From: Hyphomonas sp. BRH_c22
GTDB lineage: Bacteria > Pseudomonadota > Alphaproteobacteria > Caulobacterales > Hyphomonadaceae
Reading direction: 5' to 3'
NCBI RefSeq assembly: GCF_000961795.1
Contig: NZ_LADU01000064.1
Coordinates: 1 to 32,446 of the forward strand
Length of the DNA stretch: 32,446 bases
The first letter of the stretch is position 1, and each line of letters opens with the position of its first letter. The notes beneath the pieces are model-generated. The model had not been told where the DNA came from and searched no databases. It saw only the letters and a program-made list of their open reading frames with translations. Shown here piece after piece: positions 25,119 through 32,446 of the stretch. Position numbers and translations under genes: made by a program.

Positions 25119-26726
25119 ATGACACAGAAGCGGTTACAGTTTGTTAATGTAACCTGGCTGGCGCTGGTCGCTGCAGCGACGCTGATTGCTGTGCTGCGGG
25201 GAATCACGTTCCTGCCGCTTCTGGGGGGCGCAGTTATCTCGGCGCTGCCAGCGATTGTCGGGCTTGTCTTCCTTCGTCCGGACAAGGATGTTTCACCCAT
25301 CGCACCGCCGCTGCTGGTTATATGCTGGACCCTGCTGGCCGTGCTGGGCGTCGCCCTGACGGGAGGGGCATCTTCGCCGCTGACCATCCTGTTCGTGCTG
25401 GCGCCCCTGATCGCATTGAACCTTGAAGATACGGACATGGCCGCCGAAGCCGCCATTTTCGGCGTGGTCGCCTATTTCGCCGTCCTGCTGATGGGGCGCT
25501 TCGGTTTGCTGCCCGCAGGCGCAGACGCCTACCAGGCGCTGACCGTGGCCATCGCCTTTGCCGGGCTTGTCCTGGCGGGCCTGCTTGTCTGGGTGCTTGT
25601 GCGCGACCGGTATGCTGGTCGTGGCCGCGCCGGTGCCGATGACGCAGCCGTTGCAGAGGCTCCGCCTGCAGCGGCGTCCATGCCGGTCCTGCCCGCATCG
25701 TCAGGCATACTCCTGCTGGATGTGACCCCTGAAGGCCGCGTGCGCAGCCTGTCGGGCGATACGCTGGGGCTCGTCTCGGCCAGGCAGGGCGCCGCGCTGG
25801 CACACCTGTTCGAGCCGGACGCCGACGTATCCGGCCTTTGCCCGGAGAGCGGCCATGCGCGCGGCGAAATCAGGCTTGCCGATGGCCGGCTGGCCGCCTT
25901 TGCCGCCGAAGCCGGCCCGGCTGGCACGCGCCTCCTGGTGCAGGATATCAGCGCTTCCCAGCGGCAGGCCGAAGAGGCCACCGTGGCGCTCGAAGCGGCC
26001 GCCAGCCAGCTGCAGGACCGCACGGCCTTCTTCGCCTCGCTCGGCCATGACCTGAAGACCCCGCTCAACGCCATTCTCGGCTATGCCGACATGATGCGCG
26101 CCCAGATACGCGGCCCCCTGCCGGAAGCCTATGCCGACTATCCCGGCATCATTCATGAAAGCGGCCAGGACCTTCTGCTTCTGGTCGATGATATCCTCGA
26201 CCTCGCCAAGGCCAATGCCGACCGCCAGCGCCTCGAGCCGGAACCGGTCGACCTTATCGCTTCGGCCCAGTCCATCGTGCGCCAGCTCGACAACCAGGCA
26301 GAACGGGCAGGCGTGAAGCTGAAAATCAAGTCGGACAATGAAGTCTGGGCCGAGGCCGATGCGCGCGCCGTGCGCCAGATCTGGCAGAACCTCGTATCCA
26401 ACGCGATCAAGTATTCCGACAAGGGCGGGACGGTCACGCTCGATGCGTTCGAGGCCGGCGGCGCGGCCGTGCTCAGCGTCATCGACCGGGGCGCCGGCAT
26501 GTCGGAAGACGATCTCAAGAAGGTGACCGAGCCGTTCTCGCAAGGCGGCAATTCGCGCGGCCGGGCAGGCACCGGCCTCGGCCTCGCCGTGGTGCGCAGC
26601 TTCGCCGAACTGCATGGCGGCCAGCTGACCCTGATGTCACGGCCCGGCAAGGGCACGCGCGCCGAAGTAACGCTTCCGCTTGCCGACATGACCGGTATCG
26701 AACCGCTGGAAGACGCGGCCCAATAG
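25119..26726 (+). CDS. Membrane sensor histidine kinase (DivJ/PleC-like)
   Basis: The protein has an N-terminal membrane region of about six hydrophobic helices (from WLALVAAATLIAVL to LAGLLVWVLV), a degenerate PAS-like stretch, a helical linker (QRQAEEATVALEAAASQLQD), then HisKA and HATPase domains. The phosphorylated histidine lies in FFASLGHDLKTPLNAILGYA (His310 counted from this start), the N box is WQNLVSNAIKYS, and the G boxes are DRGAGMS and GTGLGLAVV. The H-box sequence is of the DivJ/PleC/PdhS kind, which in Caulobacter control DivK. No receiver domain or response regulator gene is nearby. The start is uncertain: in-frame ATGs occur at 25059, 25077 and 25119, none with a strong ribosome-binding site; the last puts the first helix close to the N-terminus. 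Confidence 0.88.
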   Translation: MTQKRLQFVNVTWLALVAAATLIAVLRGITFLPLLGGAVISALPAIVGLVFLRPDKDVSPIAPPLLVICWTLLAVLGVALTGGASSPLTILFVLAPLIALNLEDTDMAAEAAIFGVVAYFAVLLMGRFGLLPAGADAYQALTVAIAFAGLVLAGLLVWVLVRDRYAGRGRAGADDAAVAEAPPAAASMPVLPASSGILLLDVTPEGRVRSLSGDTLGLVSARQGAALAHLFEPDADVSGLCPESGHARGEIRLADGRLAAFAAEAGPAGTRLLVQDISASQRQAEEATVALEAAASQLQDRTAFFASLGHDLKTPLNAILGYADMMRAQIRGPLPEAYADYPGIIHESGQDLLLLVDDILDLAKANADRQRLEPEPVDLIASAQSIVRQLDNQAERAGVKLKIKSDNEVWAEADARAVRQIWQNLVSNAIKYSDKGGTVTLDAFEAGGAAVLSVIDRGAGMSEDDLKKVTEPFSQGGNSRGRAGTGLGLAVVRSFAELHGGQLTLMSRPGKGTRAEVTLPLADMTGIEPLEDAAQ

Positions 26727-26773
26727 GCTGGCGCCGCTTGCCGCCCGCCGGAAAAAGCGCAAAGGTCCCGGCC

Positions 26774-27115
26774 ATGGTCCGCCTGCCTTCCAGACTTTGG
26801 GTTGAAGCCCTCATCCGCCGCTGCGAGGTCGCAGGCGCGTCTGCATTCATTGTCCAGAAGGGCGACGCAGACCGCGGCGATACTTTGATCAAGGTCGCCC
26901 GTCTCGACGGCACGGCAGCGGCCTACTCGCCCTCGACCAATCTCGACGGCGAACGCGTGTTCCGTGACCTTTCGGTTCAGGGCGTGGGGCCGGATGAGGC
27001 AAGTGTCGATGCCTATATCCAGCGCGCACGCCAGCGCGACAGCGACCTGTGGGTCGTCGAGATCGAGGACCGGCAGGGCCGCCACTTCCTCACCGAAGAC
27101 ATCGAGAGCGAATAG
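26774..27115 (+). CDS. DUF1491 family protein
   Basis: The 113-residue protein matches DUF1491, a small conserved family of alphaproteobacteria. It reads RLPSRLWVEALIRRCEVAGA, then SAFIVQKGDADRGDTLIKVA and ends with LWVVEIEDRQGRHFLTEDIE. The two halves look like short beta-strands with one helix. No function is known. I chose ATG 26774 over an in-frame start at 26738 because the family begins with this M-x-R-L-x-S pattern and the extra residues are not conserved-looking. It follows the histidine kinase by 47 bp on the same strand and may share its transcript. Confidence 0.82.
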   Translation: MVRLPSRLWVEALIRRCEVAGASAFIVQKGDADRGDTLIKVARLDGTAAAYSPSTNLDGERVFRDLSVQGVGPDEASVDAYIQRARQRDSDLWVVEIEDRQGRHFLTEDIESE

Positions 27116-27118
27116 GGC

Positions 27119-27131
27119 ATCGCACTGCGAT
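27119..27131. promoter_or_regulatory. Short palindrome after the DUF1491 gene
   Basis: ATCGCA-C-TGCGAT is a perfect 6-bp inverted repeat with one central base, 3 bp after the DUF1491 stop. No T-run follows, so it is a poor terminator. Nearby at 27153-27168 the string TAAA-N7-TTAAC resembles a CtrA binding site (TTAA-N7-TTAAC) with one mismatch in the first half, 49 bp upstream of the next gene. Confidence 0.25.
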
Positions 27132-27217
27132 TTGCCATTGCGGGTTTTCAGGTAAACCGCCTGTTAACCCGACCAAGGCAGCTTCCGGACGTATCCACTG
27201 CTGGGGGCGGGCAGACC

Positions 27218-27592
27218 ATGTTATTCCTTCTCAACGACAAGATCGCCGAGATAGACATCCCGGAGATCCACCTCTCGAAACGCTGGAAGAGCCTCGGCTG
27301 CGGAGATCCCTACGGCATGCGGGCACGCGACGCGCTCGATTTCGTGACGCGGGTCGTGGCCGACCATGTCCGCGAAGGCATCCCGATCGACACCGTGCTG
27401 ATCCAGGACCTCGGTTCACTGATCATCGCCAAGACGGGAGCGAACGCCGCCCTGTTCCCCGCGCAGGACGGCAACGTCAGCGAGCCGCGCCTGACCATCC
27501 TGCCGGAAGCTATCCTGCGCACGCTGAAGCAGCGCGCCGACCAGGAAGGCACACTGCCCAATATCGAAGAGATCTGGCCGCTCGCCGCCTGA
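27218..27592 (+). CDS. Small conserved-looking protein of unknown function
   Basis: I do not recognise a named family. The 124-residue protein begins MLFLLNDKIAEIDIPEIHLS, has a central amphipathic helix (ARDALDFVTRVVADHVREGI), a strand pair with VLIQDLGSLIIAKTGANAAL and ends LPNIEEIWPLAA. It has no signal peptide, membrane helix or metal motif. The start follows a GGGGGCGGGC-rich leader with no clean ribosome-binding motif. A 102-bp gap separates it from the DUF1491 gene and includes a CtrA-like half-matched site. It ends 6 bp from the convergent stop of the VWA gene. Reading-frame quality and codon use suggest a genuine gene. Confidence 0.65.
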   Translation: MLFLLNDKIAEIDIPEIHLSKRWKSLGCGDPYGMRARDALDFVTRVVADHVREGIPIDTVLIQDLGSLIIAKTGANAALFPAQDGNVSEPRLTILPEAILRTLKQRADQEGTLPNIEEIWPLAA

Positions 27593-27598
27593 TCCAGT

Positions 27599-29800
27599 TC
27601 AGTCCACCCTGACCGGCTGGCTGGTCACCACCTGGCGTCCGTCAGGCCCCTGAAGAATGTAGCGCACCATGAACGCCCCGGCATCGTCCGGTGCCTTCAG
27701 CGTCAGCGTTTCGCCCTTCTTGGTGTAGGCATAGGACAGTTCACCGCTGGTTCGTGTATGCCCGTCGGGGACAAGGTCGACATAGTCATTGGCATAGCCC
27801 GGCCCGGTCCAGCCGACTTGGAAACTCGCCCCGGCCGCAACACTGGCAGGCACGTCCAGCGTCACGTCAGCCGGTGTCACCCTGACCGGCCTGACGGCTT
27901 TCACCGACCGCCCGGTGGAAGACACGAAAACATAGCGAAGGTCATAGTCGCCCGGCGCACCCGGCAGCCTGATCGTCAGCGGATTGTCGGCCTTGACGTA
28001 CGTGTATGACTTCTCGCCGCTAGTCTGCGCGTATCCGCGCGGCACGATATCGACATAGTCGCCGTCACTGGCCGGGCCGGTCCAGGCCACGCTGATCGTT
28101 TCGCCCGACACGCCGCTGGCCGTTGAGGGCTTAACCTCGAAGTCGATATCGTTCAGCGTCAGGGGCACGGTCTTCAGCACCGTGCGGCCATCAGCCGACT
28201 GAAGGACATAGCGCACGTCATACTTGCCCGGCTCGCCCGGCAGTTTCAGTTCCAGCGGATTGCCGCCGGACGTGTAGGCATAGGATTTCTCGCCGCTCCT
28301 CGGTGTGTATCCGCGCGGCACGATGTCGATATAGTCGCCCTCGGTGCCCGGTCCCGACCAGTCGACCTCCAGCACACCGCCGAGCGAAACAGCCGGATTG
28401 AACGCCAGGTCGACACTTGTTTCCGTCACGTCGACCGGCAGGACCTTCAAGACCGTACGGCCATCCGCTGCCTGCGCCACATAGCGCAGGTCATATGGTC
28501 CGGGCGTGCCGGGCACACGCACGGTCAGCGTGTCGGGATTGCCCTTCGTGTAGGCATAGGCTTTCTCACCATCCGTTCGCGTGTGTCCGCGCGGCACGAT
28601 GTCGACATAGTCACCGGGATTGTCGGGGCCGCGCCAGTCGACGGTCAGCGGCTCGCCAATGCCGATGGACGGTGCAGCGATCAGCGCCACATCGGCTTCA
28701 GTGACCTCGATCGGGCGCGTCACGAGCACGGTACGGCCCTGCGGCGCCGTCCAGACATAGCGAAGCTCATAGTCGCCCGGCTCGCCGGGTGCGCGCAGCG
28801 TCGCCGGGCTGCCCTCGCGGGCATAGCCATAGGACAGCTCGCCGCTGGTACGTTCGTGGCCCTTTGGGACAATATCGACATAATCGCCTTGCGCGTCCGG
28901 CCCTTCCCAGCTGACGTTGAAACTGGCGCCGATCTCGACGGATTCCGGCCCGTCTATGGATGCCGTTGCGGTCGCGGCTTCAGGCGGGCCGGACTCGACA
29001 GCCTCCGCAACCGATTCCAGCGCCTCGGACAATTCGCCCGCATTCGATGCCTCGATATAGCGTCCGCCGGTTTCCTCGGCGAGGCAGGCGACCTGGCGGC
29101 CTTCATCTGCGCTGAGGCCAAAGCCGATGACATGGGCCGTGAATTCAATGCCGCGCTGTTCGAGCGAGACGCCCGCCGCGCACGGGTCCGCATCGCACGT
29201 CTCGATACCGTCCGTGACGAGGATGACCGTGGCGCGGGTTTCCTCGATCCTGAGCGCATTGGCGGCGGTTTCGACCGCTGCGGTCAGCGGTGTCTTGCCC
29301 ACCGGCACCAGCGCGTCGACTGCATCGGCCAGCGGCACGTTCGCGCCCGGGCTGCGCATCAGTTCGATATCCTTGCAGTCGCCCTTGCGCCGGTGGCCAT
29401 AGGCGATCAACCCGGCCGAGCCGAGCTCCGGATTGCTCTCCACCATGGCCCGCACGGCCTCGCGCGCGATATCGCGTTTCGAGCGGCCATCGATCTGGCC
29501 CCACATCGAGCCGGACGAATCCATCACCACCATGACCGTCATCGGGCCCTTCGGGGTTTCGATCACGGCATCTGCCGGATTGGCAGGCGCCTCAAGGGTG
29601 GCCTCCACGACTTCTGCCCCGTCGCCTGCGTCAAGGACGGTTGTGACTGCCCCTGTCACGCCGCCAGCCGCCTCGGCGGCATCTGCTGCCGGTGTTATGG
29701 TTTCGGGCACTTCCGGGATCGGCGCTTCTCGCGGACCACAGGCCGCCACAAGCAGGGTGAGCGCGGCGCAGCTGGCCAGCAAAATATGTCGATCGGGCAT
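27599..29800 (-). CDS. VWA-domain lipoprotein with five C-terminal repeats
   Basis: The 733-residue protein has a lipobox (LLVAAC, Cys21), a proline/alanine linker, and a von Willebrand A domain from about residue 85 to 260. The MIDAS motif is complete: DSSGS at 94-98, the threonine in GKTPLTAAVE, and the aspartate of LVTDGIETCD. DGIETCDADPCAAG adds a possible disulfide. The last 450 residues are five tandem repeats of about 91, each with W-x-GP-x(4)-DYVDIVP-x-G, SGE-SYAY and a YDLRYV strand, looking like Ig-type beta domains. I chose ATG 29798-29800 because AAGGGGA precedes it by about 8 bases; two ATGs slightly upstream lack one. A surface or periplasmic metal-dependent binding role is inferred. 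Confidence 0.88.
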   Translation of the reverse strand: MPDRHILLASCAALTLLVAACGPREAPIPEVPETITPAADAAEAAGGVTGAVTTVLDAGDGAEVVEATLEAPANPADAVIETPKGPMTVMVVMDSSGSMWGQIDGRSKRDIAREAVRAMVESNPELGSAGLIAYGHRRKGDCKDIELMRSPGANVPLADAVDALVPVGKTPLTAAVETAANALRIEETRATVILVTDGIETCDADPCAAGVSLEQRGIEFTAHVIGFGLSADEGRQVACLAEETGGRYIEASNAGELSEALESVAEAVESGPPEAATATASIDGPESVEIGASFNVSWEGPDAQGDYVDIVPKGHERTSGELSYGYAREGSPATLRAPGEPGDYELRYVWTAPQGRTVLVTRPIEVTEADVALIAAPSIGIGEPLTVDWRGPDNPGDYVDIVPRGHTRTDGEKAYAYTKGNPDTLTVRVPGTPGPYDLRYVAQAADGRTVLKVLPVDVTETSVDLAFNPAVSLGGVLEVDWSGPGTEGDYIDIVPRGYTPRSGEKSYAYTSGGNPLELKLPGEPGKYDVRYVLQSADGRTVLKTVPLTLNDIDFEVKPSTASGVSGETISVAWTGPASDGDYVDIVPRGYAQTSGEKSYTYVKADNPLTIRLPGAPGDYDLRYVFVSSTGRSVKAVRPVRVTPADVTLDVPASVAAGASFQVGWTGPGYANDYVDLVPDGHTRTSGELSYAYTKKGETLTLKAPDDAGAFMVRYILQGPDGRQVVTSQPVRVD
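27602..28960 (-). repeat. Five tandem protein repeats in the VWA lipoprotein
   Basis: Five units of about 273 bp (91 residues) lie head to tail at the 3' end of the VWA gene. The shared core is GDYVDIVPRG in the middle units, varied to GDYVDIVPKG, GDYIDIVPRG and NDYVDLVPDG, each preceded by a W-x-GP strand. The units differ clearly at both protein and DNA level, so they are old duplications, not a recently expanded array. The boundaries are estimated from the motif spacing. Confidence 0.75.
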
Positions 29801-29947
29801 GACAAAAGTCCCCTTCATCATGGATTTGCGTTCCCCGGCCACCATACCCGGAAGTGTGTCCAAAGCGAAGCCGCCAACAAGCCCTTCAATCCTGCCGCCA
29901 AATCGGCTAGGGGCTGGCGGCTGAAACCAGAATTGTCCGGAACCCCA

Positions 29948-31546
29948 ATGTCCCACGTCCAGGAAGCCGCCCGCCGGCGCACCTTCGCCATCATCTCGCA
30001 CCCGGATGCGGGCAAGACGACCCTCACCGAGAACATCCTCCTCGCAGGCGGCGCCATCCGCGCGGCTGGCGAAGTTGCCGCGCGGGGCCAGCAGCGCCGC
30101 ACCCGGTCTGACTGGATGAAGATCGAACGCGACCGCGGCATCTCGGTCTCCGCCTCGGTGATGACGTTCGAATATTGCGGCCTTGTCTTCAACCTGCTCG
30201 ACACGCCGGGCCACGAAGACTTCTCCGAGGACACCTACCGCACGCTCACGGCGGCCGATTGCGCCGTCATGGTGCTCGATGCCGCCAAGGGTATCGAGCC
30301 GCAGACCTTGAAACTGTTCGAAGTCTGCCGCATGCGCGACATTCCGATTGTCACCTTCATCAACAAGATGGACCGCGAGGCGCTGGAGCCCATCGCCCTG
30401 CTTGATGAAGTGCAGGATAAGCTGCAGCTCGACACGGCGCCGCTCTACTGGCCGGCGGCTTCCGGCCAGCGGTTTGCCGGCATGAAGGATCTCACGACCG
30501 GTGAGTTCCTGCAGTTCGACCGCCGCCCCGGCGAGCCCCCGCATATCGGCCCGGCGACCCGCATCCCGGGCAGTGACGAAGCCCTGATCGGCAAGCTTGA
30601 TGATTATGTTCATGCCGACCTGGTCGAAGGCGTGGAAATGGTCACCGGCCTGCTGCCGAAATTCGATGAAGAGGCTTTCAGGGCCGGCAACATGACGCCT
30701 GTCGTGTTCGGATCGGCCCTGCGCCATTTCGGCGTCGCGGAACTGCTCAACACGCTGCGCGATCATGCGCCGCCGCCGCGTATCCAGAAAGCCGAACGCA
30801 AGGGCGTTCCAATCAACGTTCAGCCATCGGACAATGACGTTTCCGGTTTCGTGTTCAAGATCCAGGCGAACATGGACCCGAACCACCGCGACCGCGTCGC
30901 CTTCCTGCGCCTGTGCTCAGGCGAGTTCCGGCGCGGCATGCGCCTGAAGAGCGCCAGCGGCAAGCAGCTGAATATCCACAACCCGCTGATGTTCCTCGCG
31001 CAGGACCGCGAGATTGCAGAGACCGCTTATGCAGGCGACGTGATCGGCGTGCCCAACCATGGCCAGCTGCGCGTCGGTGACAGCCTGTCGGAAAGCGGCG
31101 ACATCCAGTTTGCCGGCATTCCGAACTTCGCGCCGGAACTCCTGCGCCGCGCCCGCGTGAAGGATCCGATGAAGGCGAAACACCTGCGCAAGGCGCTTGA
31201 AAGCCTCGCCGAGGAAGGCGTCACGCAACTCTTCAAGCCCGCCATCGGCTCCGACATGATCGTCGGCGCCGTCGGCCAGCTCCAGTTCGAAGTGATGATC
31301 GAGCGCGTGGCGGCCGAATACAATCTTGAAGTCGTGTTCGAACCGGCGCCCTACAATGTCGCCCGCTGGATGGCGTGCGATGATCCGGCCAAGTTGGAAG
31401 AATTCCTTGAGCGGAACAAGTCGGCCTCCGGCACGGACCTTGATGGCGCGCCGGTCTATCTGGCAAAGAATGCCTGGGATGTCGGCTACGCGCAGGAAAA
31501 GAACCCGGCGATCCGGTTCACCTCGACCAAGGAGCGTGCGCTCTAA
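29948..31546 (+). CDS. prfC: Peptide chain release factor 3 (RF3)
   Basis: RF3 is the GTPase that recycles RF1 and RF2 from ribosomes after termination. The 532-residue protein has the P-loop SHPDAGKTT (17-25), the switch region with RGISVSASVMTF, G3 DTPGH (85-89), and G4 NKMD (139-142), followed by domains II and III with NHRDRVAFLRLCSGEFRRGM and VGAVGQLQFEVMIERV. Its length is normal for the family. I chose ATG 29948 since MSHVQEAARRRTFAIISHPD is the family N-terminus; the same frame stays open far upstream through the divergent VWA gene, but that part is only antisense coding. It is divergent from the VWA gene by 147 bp and its last 4 bp overlap the convergent PAN-like gene. Confidence 0.96.
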   Translation: MSHVQEAARRRTFAIISHPDAGKTTLTENILLAGGAIRAAGEVAARGQQRRTRSDWMKIERDRGISVSASVMTFEYCGLVFNLLDTPGHEDFSEDTYRTLTAADCAVMVLDAAKGIEPQTLKLFEVCRMRDIPIVTFINKMDREALEPIALLDEVQDKLQLDTAPLYWPAASGQRFAGMKDLTTGEFLQFDRRPGEPPHIGPATRIPGSDEALIGKLDDYVHADLVEGVEMVTGLLPKFDEEAFRAGNMTPVVFGSALRHFGVAELLNTLRDHAPPPRIQKAERKGVPINVQPSDNDVSGFVFKIQANMDPNHRDRVAFLRLCSGEFRRGMRLKSASGKQLNIHNPLMFLAQDREIAETAYAGDVIGVPNHGQLRVGDSLSESGDIQFAGIPNFAPELLRRARVKDPMKAKHLRKALESLAEEGVTQLFKPAIGSDMIVGAVGQLQFEVMIERVAAEYNLEVVFEPAPYNVARWMACDDPAKLEEFLERNKSASGTDLDGAPVYLAKNAWDVGYAQEKNPAIRFTSTKERAL

Positions 31547-32007
31547 TCGTCGGTTGGCGTCAGGTCCGTGGGCCCGTCGACATCAACCTTTTCGATCTCG
31601 ACCGTAATCGCCTTGATATGGTCCGCGTCACCGAGCAATTCGTCGGAAGGCGCTTGCTGGACAGGCGCGAAGATCGCCTCATGGCGCGGCGAGATGCCGG
31701 ATGTCGCCAGCGGATTGTGCTCGATGCGGCCGCCGCCGCGCTTCAATTCGCACCAAGCATCATGCTCGCCGGTCGTCGCAACATGGCTCCACGCGACGCA
31801 TTTGGCATCGTCCGCGCAAGCCGCCTGGCAGCTTGATGCGTCCTCTGACGGTATCACGCTGTAAGTCGCGCCAAAGCGGTAGAGGCCAGGTTCCGCGCCC
31901 ACAGTCTCCGGCGCCGCCATGGCATCGGCCTTCAGCGACATTGGCGCATCGGCAAAGGCAGGCGCCACCAGGTAGGCGGCAATCGCAAGCATCCATGAAA
32001 GGCGCAT
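31543..32007 (-). CDS. Secreted PAN/apple-like domain protein
   Basis: The 154-residue protein starts with a signal peptide (MRLSWMLAIAAYLVAPAFAD), cleaved probably after an AFA motif. A central domain has the PAN_4/apple cysteine spacing: SSCQAACADDAKCVAWSHV, then a further cysteine in DAWCELKRGG, with the typical C-x3-C-x5-C-x-A-W pattern. PAN domains bind proteins or carbohydrates. An acidic C-terminal stretch ends TDLTPTDD. I chose the ATG at 32005-32007 because GGGAG precedes it at the right distance; an ATG five codons upstream overlaps that element. It lies 64 bp downstream of the ABC-F gene on the same strand and overlaps the prfC end by 4 bp. Confidence 0.72.
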   Translation of the reverse strand: MRLSWMLAIAAYLVAPAFADAPMSLKADAMAAPETVGAEPGLYRFGATYSVIPSEDASSCQAACADDAKCVAWSHVATTGEHDAWCELKRGGGRIEHNPLATSGISPRHEAIFAPVQQAPSDELLGDADHIKAITVEIEKVDVDGPTDLTPTDD

Positions 32008-32071
32008 CGGCTGAACTCCCATATATCCAGCGCCGGAATCTAGGCCGCGCCGGTTAACGAAGCTTTTACGT

Positions 32072-32446
32072 TCAGGTCGCCAGCGCCTCGCGCCGCTCCT
32101 CGATGTCCAGCCATTCCATCTCGGCCGCCTCGGCTTCCGCGCGCGCCGCGCCGATACGCTCGGACTTGGCGTTGAACGCCTTCGGGTCGCGGGCATAGAG
32201 GGCAGGGTCGGCGAGCTCCTTTTCCAGCTTCGCAATCTCCGCATGCAGCGCAGGGATCAGCGCGTCGATCTCCTTCTGGCGGTGCTCGTCCTTGAACGAC
32301 AGCTTCTTCTGCGGCCTCGCCTTCGGCGCCTCGACCGCCTTCGCTTTCTCCGAGCGCGCATCGGCCTCGCCGCCGCGCCGCACATGCGCCAGCTGGTCCT
32401 GCGCGTCGCTCCAGCCGCCCGCCGTCTGCACCCATTTGCCATCGCC
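32072..32446 (-). CDS. uup: ABC-F ATPase, Uup-like, C-terminal part
   Basis: This is the last 124 codons of a minus-strand gene that continues past the right edge of the window. It begins GDGKW and reaches GGWSDAQ, the segment that ends the second ATPase domain in ABC-F proteins (compare the GDG-W-x-GGYSD pattern). A charged linker follows, then KKLSFKDEHRQKEIDALIPA and a coiled-coil with LEKELADPALYARDPKAFNA and EEWLDIEERREAL-type heptads. That C-terminal coiled-coil is characteristic of Uup, an ABC-F protein acting on ribosomes and branched DNA. No nucleotide-binding motifs are within the window, so the name rests on the C-terminus. Confidence 0.75.
   Translation of the reverse strand, partial: GDGKWVQTAGGWSDAQDQLAHVRRGGEADARSEKAKAVEAPKARPQKKLSFKDEHRQKEIDALIPALHAEIAKLEKELADPALYARDPKAFNAKSERIGAARAEAEAAEMEWLDIEERREALAT

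Noticed and set aside
29879..29930. CCGCC...GGCGG pairing upstream of prfC as a riboswitch or terminator
   Set aside because: Only five base pairs around a 16-base loop and no T-run; expected by chance at this GC content.
28583..29947. Plus-strand open frame extending prfC upstream by 455 codons
   Set aside because: It is the antisense of the VWA lipoprotein, whose repeats and MIDAS motif show the minus strand codes. RF3 has a fixed length and begins at 29948.
29801..30886. Minus-strand open frame extending the VWA gene upstream to 1095 residues
   Set aside because: The extra part is antisense to prfC, and the lipoprotein signal with a ribosome-binding site marks the true start at 29800.

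Overview
The window is high-GC, gene-dense DNA from an alphaproteobacterium, most likely in or near the Hyphomonadaceae/Caulobacterales. This is inferred from the mix of families (MucR/Ros regulator, DUF2336, DUF1491, PAS_5-type protein, DivJ/PleC-like histidine kinase, a DnaA-domain-IV-like small protein) and from a tight cluster of GANTC (CcrM-type) sites. No rRNA, tRNA, CRISPR array, insertion sequence or prophage was recognised. It looks like ordinary chromosome.

Layout. (1) 1-1079: the start of a PKHD-type iron dioxygenase gene (piuC/ybiX-like, minus) lies opposite a lipoprotein gene (plus), with a Fur-like inverted repeat between them. (2) 1089-7181, all minus: radA-cvpA-purF, then a short-chain dehydrogenase, a GNAT acetyltransferase and a DUF3088 protein with overlapping ends; upstream of radA are a DUF486 membrane protein and an unrecognised membrane-anchored protein. 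(3) 7182-7647: an AT-richer stretch with no convincing gene. (4) 7648-11738, minus: an MFS transporter, alanine racemase and a MlaE/MlaF ABC pair. (5) 11985-13724, plus: a DoxX-like membrane protein and a DUF2336 protein. (6) 13820-21814, plus: ten genes with overlapping or nearly touching ends encode a Mrp/Mnh-type cation/proton antiporter in the order E, F, G, DUF4040 protein, B, C, D1, D2, an unrecognised two-helix protein, D3. The order matches the antiporter half of archaeal membrane-bound hydrogenases (Mbh) rather than the Bacillus mrpABCDEFG order. No full-length MrpA is present; three NuoL/M/N-like subunits occur instead. (7) 21948-23456, plus: a MucR/Ros regulator with an altered zinc site, a PAS_5-type protein behind a hairpin and four GANTC sites, and a DnaA-domain-IV-like gene with an apparent frameshift. 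(8) 23470-24956, minus: sufE, a clear intrinsic terminator, and an unrecognised secreted protein. (9) 25059-27592, plus: a membrane histidine kinase, a DUF1491 protein and a small unrecognised protein. (10) 27599-32446: a VWA lipoprotein with five C-terminal repeats (minus), prfC (plus), a small PAN/apple-like secreted protein (minus) and the C-terminal end of a Uup-type ABC-F ATPase (minus, cut by the window edge).

How the parts fit. Most of the window is housekeeping: purine synthesis (purF), recombination repair (radA), cell-wall D-alanine (alr), outer-membrane lipid traffic (mlaEF), Fe-S assembly (sufE) and translation (prfC). The most system-like part is the ten-gene antiporter operon, with three proton-channel subunits and one unexplained extra subunit. 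The second is the MucR/PAS/DnaA-like/histidine-kinase neighbourhood, which together with the GANTC cluster hints at cell-cycle-linked regulation. That last link is inference.
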